Part shown: positions 43,794 through 64,000 of the stretch, piece after piece
Layout: each line of letters opens with the position of its first letter
How positions within the stretch are numbered: position 1 is the stretch's first letter
Source of the DNA: Xestospongia bergquistia
Taxonomy: Eukaryota; Porifera; Demospongiae; Haplosclerida; Petrosiidae
Direction of reading: 5' to 3'
DNA: 64,000 nt
Assembly: GCA_963965975.1 (NCBI GenBank)
Contig: OZ014424.1
Coordinates: forward strand, 4,154,001-4,218,000
Made by a program: the position numbers and the translations under genes
The notes under the pieces: generated by a model
Told to the model about the DNA's origin: nothing
What the model saw: only the letters and a program-made list of their open reading frames with translations
Database searches by the model: none

Positions 43794-46700
43794 TTATTGT
43801 GATTCACATTGATCATTACCAGGTGGTAGTTCAAGAAAACTGTGTTCAGTTGAAGTGGGTTGCGTCAAAGTATGGTGGACAACATGAATGTGACTGTGTC
43901 TATGTTTATGAAGGTGCTTGACTTGTACATGATATGAAGTTGATTGGTGATAGACATCGTAATCAGCTACTGCCATATTACTTATAGAAGAGTCTTGTTC
44001 ATCTTCAAACGAGTGAATGGGTCCCAAATAACATAATTGTTCCAGTTTGTTTGTCGATTTTGGTGATGTAATTGTTGTTCTGTTCTGTAATGCTACAAAG
44101 TCGGAATCATTATTACTTGGAAAGCATTCCATGGATATGGGTGTGTCAGGATGGACGAGTGGAGAATCAGTTTTTAAAGCTAGTCCTAGGTCCTTTAGTT
44201 GACCTAGTGTAAGATAATTATGACATTTACAATTTTTTCTTCTACAGTGATCACAAGGTTCAGTTGAAATTACTTTGACATTACGACTTTTGTCATGTGT
44301 ACGTGGTTTTAAAGCACCAGAGTAGGACTGGCGGTTGTACATTTTGTGTTTACCAGGGCAGTTATCGTCAATTGTAGTATCAATTACTGGAGTAGGTTTG
44401 TCTTTATAAGTGTGGGTGTGGTTTGGTTTAGCATGATGATGATGTGTGGTCTCACTATAGCGAGTTGAAGAAGGTATTGCAGTGTTAGGAGGTAGAGAAA
44501 CTGGTCGTTTCTTACGTTGTCGACGAGTTCTGTATTCTGCAGGGTAGTGAATGCTAGAGGATCTTTGTTTCGTTTGGTGTTCATCAGAGGTGTTGATTGA
44601 GGTTAACGCTATGTTTCTTAAGACTTCTACATTCTGAGGAATAGTCGATTGAAGTGATGTCTCAAGAGTATGACAGAATATATGTACCAGCTCATTCCAG
44701 TCCTATTAATGAAAAGTTATAGTAGTATTGTATCAGTATAGCAGTAAGTTGTAGTAGTAGTCAGTGTAGCAGCCCCTACTACAAAAATATATCTTCCATT
44801 ACGACAAACATTATTTCTTAAAAGGACTTTATGCATTAGTTACGATCAGTTATGGTTAATGAAACAAACCAAACTATATCTTTTCTTTCATCTTAGCTAA
44901 CTTGCTCTAAAATGAACATTACCGGCTGCTCTTATTTAAACATTACACATGCTGGATATAGTTATTAAGCCACACCATAGATTCCATTAGCAAAAGACAG
45001 ATAATGTTAACATACATGCGTTACTACTTACTACTATGTATCATTATAATAACATTGTGTTAACAAAGTACTTTATGGTTAGCTTAAATTTGTTTGAGGT
45101 ATGCTAACTGACCTCTGTTGTTAGCTTCTTCAATATATGGTCTGGTACAGCCAAGTTAACTTGTGGTAATGAGTCTTGTTTTTTGTCGTCATCCTAAAAA
45201 TTAACGAGAACAACTTGTATCAGTACTCACATCTAATATGGGATGTTTGGCAAGTGTATGTAATAAATCATAATTGTAATGATCATTCCAACACTTTAAA
45301 AACAAGTGTTAAAATATTGTAATTGGGTTTAATAGTAAACAGTATCAGTTATTGCTATGAAAAGCACACCACCAATATTATAAACAGCAAAGTGATGGTA
45401 TTGTTTTGTCTTTGTTTTGGAGGCCTTTAACCACTTCAAACACATCTACTACAGTCAATTTAGACTAAAAAGATTTTAATCATATTAAGCTATCCAAAAT
45501 AACTTATAAACATATGCATATGTATATTGTGATACACTTTTGTGAAGCTGACCAGACGATCCAGCACAAGACAAGTAGACTATAACACTGACATTAATAG
45601 GGTATTTGTATACATACATATGTATGTAATCAGGACAGGACATGATATCATGGCATTGTGCTAACAAACTTGAAAGTCAATTGTTTACAATGTAAGTTCT
45701 AGTTGCATGAGACAATATTCTCAATATGTTTTGTGATCTTTCAGATGATGACTTTAATGTTGTCTGTATTTTCTAAGTACATTCCTATCCTGTAAAGAAT
45801 ATGTGAATGATAGTCTGTATAAGACAAGTCTGTCAAGGAGGTACTAGAACTAATTAACGTTATCAAGCGCAAATGATCTAAGGCTAAAGTGGAGGTGTGT
45901 GTCATTTAAGAGTGTTGTCACATCCTACATTACATACTGTAAGTTTATAGGGCTTTCCATTACATCATACTATCAAAGGAATGCATTCAGTATGTACAGT
46001 GATATATGAAAAGAGCTTATGTGGGAGCAATGAATACAATTTATTCCGTTTAGTGTCATGACTAAGCATCTTTAAATGAATTGGTTAAAAAATAATAGTA
46101 ATTGTGTATGCTAGACTGCATTTATATTGTTAGTTACATTCATAATCTAGGTGAAAAGAACATAACAAGAAAGGGACTAGTAACAGCATATATAGGCTCA
46201 TAAAGGAAGGAAGAGTATGTAGTTCAATGGAGAGATAGTACTAGTAATTCAACTGTACAGAGAATGTCCAACTAGCTATTAAATCAGTTCTCAATAACCA
46301 AATGACTAGGTGTGAGTGTATATAGAACCTAATTTGGGAGTAGAACTGGGCCCACTCCTAATCTGAGTAGTATGTGCTAATGGTTTGCTTGACAATTAAG
46401 ATACTAGACCACAAGGTTATCTCAGAAACTGCATAAGCTGCTGGGAAAAAATCATTTATTGTCATTCCTGAACTGAATCTATTAGTGGGTTCACAAACAG
46501 AGCACATAAATCACACATCTCTCCTATATGATAAAGGAAACATTTAGAATGTTTCTAGACAGTATACTAGGGAAATTTAAATAGTAACATCCTGTGAGGA
46601 ATTTCTCTCTCTCTCTAGTCTAAATTAAATGTCCCTTGCAAAATTTAGTGTTTTAAACATATACATACTATCCTATAACATACAGGGATATTGTTAAACA

Positions 46701-47513
46701 AGAACCCTCCCTAATAACACTTATTACATCAAAGAAAACATCAAAAGATATCTAGTTTATTCACATGATACCGACTAGATAACAAAACGAATTGAACCAA
46801 TCCAAACATGTACCTAAAAAAACCCTTTCCTTGTATTATAGGCTATCACTACTGGTCTTTTTATAGCCTATATCATGGCAGCACACCCAATATGAATCAA
46901 TCTGAATCAATCCAAGCGCAAACAAGTGCATTTGCAGTTAAACAAGCTCCCTTGAATACATAATAACAAATACTGGTATGTATTAAGTAAGACTAGTTGT
47001 AGTATGAAAGATGCCAAGAACTACATGTTGTAAACATGTTCTGGTATTTGAATGAGTGATGGTCTAAGACAACTTTTTTTCATGCTGTCACTTCAAAGCA
47101 AAGTCTAGTCAGACCATCAAAACAACTAACCATACTCCTTTCAATTAGCAGCCATGATATTATACACACCTTATCAACACCATGTTCTTGATCGCTTTCT
47201 TCATGCTTGGTTTGAGAATTATCTGATGAGGAAGAAATGTCCCTGGTGAGCTGCAGTGTTATTCCTTGCTGGCACAAATTTTCTTCAGATGAAGTGCTGT
47301 CATTATTTATCAGTAAACACTGATGGCTGTTCATACTAACTGCTGTTGCTAGAGACTCTCTACTGCCCATTATACCAACACCATCACCTAAAGCAAGAAT
47401 CCCTTTATAAATAGAACAGTTACTGGGTCTTTTGACAACTTACTGCCGCCACTTAGAGTGAAGCGAGTTTTCGTTGCAGATTTACCTGCTGTTTTGCCGA
47501 TTTTGTTGCCCAT
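43794..47513 (-). CDS. N-myristoylated, His-rich protein; possible Naked-cuticle-like
   Basis: The model has four exons: 47513-47444, 47387-47170, 45193-45113 and 44702-43794. They sum to 425 aa. The start MGNKIGKTAG fits an N-myristoylation signal followed by basic residues. The middle is Ser/Asp/Glu-rich, then comes a hydrophobic patch (DHILKKLTTEDWNELVHIF) and a basic run (YRTRRQRKKRPVSL). A small Cys cluster reads CDHCRRKNCKCHNYL. Two His-rich tracts occur: THHHH at about residue 205, and KHLHKHRHSHIHVVHH near the C-terminus. A myristoylated N-terminus and a His-rich tail together recall Naked cuticle (NKD) Wnt regulators, but no EF-hand is visible. The NKD label is a weak inference. Introns of 0.4 and 2.0 kb could hide further exons. 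The function is unknown. Confidence 0.6.
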
Positions 47514-47962
47514 CGTCTCTTTCTTTTGCGAAGAACGGACTGTAAAACCATCTGCTACTCAGATTGGTTTATCATCGAAAGAATGAAACGGAGTCCCACT
47601 CTTCCTCGGTATATTACATTGTTCGGTTACATCAAAGAAACCGCAACGTTTGAAGTGATGATATAAATGATGCTAATAAAACACAGACTGTTTTTATTAA
47701 CTTTTGTTATAAATATAAAGAAATTAATACACAAATATTTAACAAATATTTATGGTTGTTAATGCGTGATAATAATAATAATAACATCCTAGATTAGTTT
47801 GTCATCTATAAAGAAAAAAGTTCAAAAGATATTAAAATGACTATTTTATAACCAATAAAAATAATTAACAAACAGATTATAGTGCAATAACAAAGCCAAG
47901 AAATAAATATCTAGTTCAAATGTAAAATTTACACGTAAGCAGTGACTTACTAGATAGAGACA
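47514..47962. other. Promoter region of the myristoylated gene and 3' flank of ATXN3
   Basis: The first 150 bp is richer in CpG than the surroundings and probably contains the promoter. The remainder is AT-rich. No further feature was seen. Confidence 0.5.
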
Positions 47963-50900
47963 CTATTGAGGTTTGTTTGTACTCTTCCCCTCTCCACTTT
48001 GAGGTGTATTATCTACAATAAGCACATACATGTCCATAGTAATTACTATTAAATTATAAATAAATCATTCTATTCATATGATAGGTGACTTCATAATCAA
48101 AACAAAATTCTCTCCTTTCAAGGAGAAGATATTAGCAATCACTTTTACATTGATCTAACACCCAAAGACAGTTATGTAGTAACACAGTCTAGTATACCGT
48201 AACAATGTGTGAAGCTCATGGTTTCATTATGAGTGCAAAGAATAGATCACGAATACTTTATAATTGAAATTGATACATGACAAATTTTTCAGAACAAAAC
48301 CACTCAGATAGGAGTACAAGACTTTCAAATTTAACTACAAATTCTCTCAGCCTTCTGTGATAACACAAACACTTGCAAATGTAACTACAAATTCTTCCAG
48401 CCTTCTGTAAGACACAGAATGTTGATCTGCTTGTCTACATATTTATGAACAAGGGATGCTGTCTTACCTGAGAGACTAAGAGCAATAGCTTCAGCTAACT
48501 GAAGTTCATCAGGATCAACAATTATTTCTTTGCTAAGATCTTTACTAGCAGCAATAGCTTCTGCTAATTCAATTTGATACTGGTTTTCAGGATCAATTTT
48601 TTGTTCAGTTTTTTTAGTGCTTTCATTACGTTTTGGCTTTTGTTCTGGTTCATATGGAGCAAGTGTCAATAGTTCATCAGCTTCACATGATGGGAGATTA
48701 CCTGTTACTACAAAGATAGAGTATCCTATAGGAAAGAAAACATGTTGTCAACCATCTGTCATAATAGAGATGACTAGTACATAATCCTTGAGGTAATTCA
48801 AATGGGCTTGGTTTTAAAAACACTTTTTAAAAAGCATTTTACTGGGTTAGTCCACTTGGAGTAAATGGACTCTTCTTTACATATGTGTGTGCTGTGAGTC
48901 AGTGACATCATAGATAAAGGTCAAAGAACATGAATTATGTGCTAGATTAAATGATTACTAATGGCTTCTGTTAAATACAATTTAGCAAATTGTATTATAA
49001 CTTTTTAAAATTTTTAGTTTTATAGCATGAGTTTATGAGTGTATGAGAATGTGGATACCACTTTAAAATAAGATGAGGATCATACTAATTTATTTTTTAT
49101 TATACAATTAAGACTATGAATAGAAACAACACTAAGATAGACCATGTAGTGGAATATTTTTCAGTAGATTAACTAAAAATCCATTAAAGTTAAAGTTTAT
49201 TTACAATATGATACTCTACAGCTTAAGATCAAGGTACTCTCTAACACACTCAATACCTTTGATACTTACACCCTGGCTGGTCTACAATGTGGTATATACT
49301 ATATCAACTTAAAGGTACAATGAGTACAAAAGATCAAGGTATACTTGATAACACTGGAGTATATGCCCAAGAGACATTTCTTTGTTTAACTAGACTGTGG
49401 TCAATTCATGACTGCAAAAGAGTACAATAATCCCTAGAGCTTCACATCAAGGTATTTGGGGTTCTCTTTTACATAATATATGTTTGTAAGTGGAATGAGT
49501 TTAACATGCAATGGTTGCCATAATTATCTTAGTTTCTTTGATGTCGTGTATTTATGATGTAAATTAGTAAAACTATTTTATATAGGAAATTGATCACTAA
49601 AAATCAATTGCTACACTACACATTTTGGCCACTTCATCAATCCGTCATCAAAGAGGTTATAGAAACAAACAAAGAGCTGTACAAAGCTTTGACATAACGC
49701 AAACACATATGATATCATCTAAATACAAGTACATCTGTCCATTGAAAATGGCCCCAAGTTACTACTAATCCAGTTTACAAAGAAATCACAACAACTATTA
49801 AGAGTGGGTATGGATATTAAGATAAAACAATAATAACATTGATCATGTTCTTTGGTCTAACAAAGCAGTTAGAACCGGACTTATAGACAAAGCAAAAAGT
49901 GTTGCATGTGCACAGATAGATTGTTCTAGACTGCATGACTGAAAATTTGGCTGAGAATTTGATTTCATAATTTACATGCCAAAGTGCTTGGTTACAATAA
50001 CTGCATAATAAAAAATGTAAATAATAGAATTTTAGATAACCTATAGGAATGAATCACTGAGAACCAACCCATCTGTGTGCAGTACTCACTACTGTTCATT
50101 CAGGAAGAGATAATTACTCACTATTACACTATCACATGTTGTAGATATATAGTGCTCACCTTCACTTTCTAATTGAGCTAAAAATAGTCTAAGATATGTG
50201 TCTGATATCAATTCCGGTTCATCCTTTAATGAATCTAAATTAAACCACTGTGAAAAAATAAGACAAGTCAACATTATGTTAATACATTCATTATAACTAA
50301 CTTGGAATCCTAATTTTCTAATAGTCAGCCAATGAAGTTCATGATTACATATAAATGCTTTCTGAGCTCTAGGTGTGTGCAAAATAAACTAAACTAAACA
50401 AAATATTTAAGAAGCTACATAATCTAAGTCATACATTTAATAGTTTGTTGTCATGACAGTAAATGACATTGTTTTTGTTTAGCGGGAATAGATAATACAA
50501 TATGGCTTGGAAATCAAACAAAATCTAACAGAGAAATGTATCCCCCCACTTAAAGAGACAAGGTATAATTTGAATTTTAAAAACCACAGCAGGACTATGT
50601 ATATCAAGAAACACTACAAGATACTTATAGTATTACATTCTTGAATCAGAAACAAATATACTGTTTTATTGCTAACATTATTGACTACCATGATCAGTCA
50701 AAGATATATTAACTATAACACCAATACTCACAATTTCTCACCACATCATTACCCACTTGCAAGCATTAAAGTATGTAATAACTCCACCACAAACCACCAT
50801 ATACTGATGGAGCTGGTTTTGGATGTCCCCACAAGAAACAAATTCTTAATTAGTTCTCTCAGTCAAACTTACACAGGGTTTCTTTTGGCTTGTTTCATTC

Positions 50901-52472
50901 GAGGAGAAGATAAAGGTTGTGTATCTAGGGACCATATTTTTAGTGCTTCACTGATAACCTAGAAAAGATAATGGGATATTTCATTAAAGAAAGTACACAT
51001 CTATAATCAAAATGTTTTTTTGTTGTGTAAAATTTTACAGCAATATTAAATTTTTTGACTTTGCTTCCAACAATAATTCACTTTCTGCTTGATTCAAAAA
51101 TTTATGTACATTAACAAAACTAAGTTGGCCAGCTTTAGAAATACATGTATATACAAATAAGTCTGATACATTATATTTATTGTAAAGATATCAGAGTACA
51201 AATCTCTGACAAGCTACAAAGGTACTTTTTCCACATGATTGCACTTGTATATAAACTGACACTTAACATGACCAGATGTTATCTAACATTCTAGGCAAGA
51301 ACAGTCATAAATACTACCTTTACCTGTACTGAGAAGAAGCCACTGTCATCCATATTAGTGGAAGGTTGCTATAGTGAAGGACAAAACTGTTAAACATCAT
51401 CTGTCTTTGACCACAAATTTGCATAGTCAAAACCTCATCATTTACATATAATAATAGTTAGTATTTATTGTAATGTCTACAATGTCAGGACACAGCACTA
51501 ACTTGTTGTATTTGTAATATTTGTGGTCTCAAATACATAACATAGTTATACTGGTATTCCTGTATTTATGGCTCATGTATAATATTACTTTCTTCTATTA
51601 GGATTGTCTACTAATTTTTAGTACCTCCATAATACGTTTGTATTCAGCTTTAGTTATATCACTACCACTAGTAAGATGTTCCTTCTCTGCTTCATCAAGA
51701 CGATGTGCTATCTCTGCTAACTGAACAGGATTAAAGTAAGAACCTATATCAAAAGATATAAAGAGAGAAATATTCCAGTCACATGCAAGTGAAGAATTGA
51801 GAGTTAGGCTCACTGAGACAATTGGGACCTTGAAATACACTTATAATAATAGCAGTCTTACTACTGTATATATACTGATAGTAATATAGGTGTTAATTTG
51901 CAAGAAAGGCCTTAATAATTTATGGCATCTCTCTCAAGTCTCAATGTGAGCAACGAAGTACTAAAAGAACACTAATGAAGTGAGTATTGTGTAATTGTAG
52001 ATGGTACGACTGATAACTTGGTTCCCAAAATGAAACCCTACTAACACTATAATGATTGACACAATATTGGTATCATATAATAAACCACAATAAGGGCACA
52101 AGCAACAGTTATAGCATTTGTTATGTATTCACTATTTATAGTAAATACAATAGATATCATTTTACGTGACAAAAAGGGTAGCAATATAAGGTCAGAGTAT
52201 TGGTATGTTAATTAGCGCCCACAGAAGGTGAGCCAATTTAGTGTAATTGCTGTCAATACAATTGTGGTAGTGACAACAGTATCAATATATCTGTTACAGA
52301 AGGTCATCAAATGATCATCCTTTCCTCATTTCTACCATCTTACCTTGTAGGAGGTTATTGAGACAGTGCTGTGCACATAATTGACCTTCTTGCTATAAAA
52401 TTAGTACATTAAATAATTCTAAATATGTTTACTGTGAATAGTTAATACCTTCTCATGATATATAGCATCCAT
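47963..52472 (-). CDS. ATXN3: Ataxin-3, Josephin-domain deubiquitinase (complete, no polyQ)
   Basis: Cysteine deubiquitinase that edits ubiquitin chains. Nine exons are 52472-52449, 52392-52344, 51743-51625, 51368-51324, 50958-50873, 50368-50302, 50247-50160, 48725-48468 and 48012-47963. They give 261 aa (human is about 361). The Josephin domain covers about 1-175 and starts MDAIYHEKQEGQLCAQHCLN with catalytic Cys14. The catalytic His is about residue 120 (CNHELHWLTIRKLG) and the Asn about 133 (WFNLDSL). GYSIFVVTGNLPSCEADELL closes the domain. Two ubiquitin-interacting motifs follow (QIELAEAIAASKDLS and DELQLAEAIALSLSG). The protein then ends in a short hydrophilic tail (STNKPQ) with no glutamine tract and no third motif. 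The intron of 1434 bp before the penultimate exon holds no recognised exon. Confidence 0.95.
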
Positions 52473-52687
52473 TGCCCAGCAAATTATTTAATGGGTGTGG
52501 CCTACAGAAATGACCCGCCTTTAGCACGTGCAACGCCCACTTCTAAACTTATTCAAAGTTCATCAAGTGAGTAGGTGGAGATAAACAAACAAACTGGAAA
52601 TTTTTTTAAATAAAAAATCGATACAGTTATAAAATTTTAATCAGCAAGAAACTAATCTAAAGTAAATATTAAACCAGTGTCATTGTG

Positions 52688-63830
<11,143 letters not shown>

Positions 63831-64000
63831 CTAATAAAATATAAGAATACATAATTAATTATACATTTATTAAATAATAACACACATAATAATTAAATTA
63901 GTTTATAATAACAAGTACATTGAATCAGACAAATTTTTGTTAGCTTTAAATTCACATTTTAAAAAAAAATTACTGAACATCTTTTTCATCTTTTTCATGA

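Overview
The window is nuclear DNA from an early-branching animal, most likely a demosponge such as an Amphimedon-type sponge; the taxon is inferred. The evidence is AT-rich, intron-dense sequence with short GT-AG introns, animal-type DNMT1, MROH1 and ataxin-3 genes, many microsatellites and minisatellites, and a local family of Death-domain/ankyrin genes. Exon models were built by hand from splice signals and protein similarity. Exon lengths summed to a whole number of codons for AARS, SPARC-like, NIT2, DNMT1, RPS4, the myristoylated gene, ATXN3 and MROH1, which supports the models.

Layout, left to right. 1-8.6 kb, + strand: the 3' part (editing and C-terminal domains) of cytosolic alanyl-tRNA synthetase, with introns swollen by a hAT-like MITE and three minisatellites. 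8.8-12.1 kb, - strand: a small secreted follistatin/Kazal plus thyroglobulin type-1 protein of the SPARC/testican kind. 14.7-24.1 kb, - strand: a cluster of three Death domain - transmembrane - ankyrin paralogues. One is intact (782-794 aa), one is interrupted by a TGA at a conserved Trp codon, and one is a frameshifted relic. 26.0-29.4 kb, - strand: omega-amidase NIT2, complete in 9 exons. 30.0-41.0 kb, - strand: a complete 38-exon DNMT1 (about 1443 aa) with PIP box, RFTS, CXXC, two BAH domains, KG linker and all main methyltransferase motifs. 41.0-43.3 kb, + strand: ribosomal protein S4, divergent from DNMT1 across about 50 bp, with a probable C/D snoRNA in intron 4. 43.8-47.5 kb, - strand: an N-myristoylated, His-rich protein, possibly Naked-cuticle-like. 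48.0-52.5 kb, - strand: ataxin-3 without polyQ. 52.7-64 kb, - strand: the 3' 29 coding exons of an MROH1 HEAT-repeat gene that runs off the right edge.

The genes are mostly unrelated housekeeping loci. DNMT1 implies maintenance CpG methylation in this organism. The most unusual local features are: eight tandem copies of an exon-end/5' splice site in a DNMT1 intron; the DD-TM-ANK family with its nonsense copy and recently homogenised repeats; the intronic snoRNA; the very compact DNMT1/RPS4 promoter with a palindromic NRF1-type motif; a GC-AG intron; and twin X-box palindromes in MROH1.
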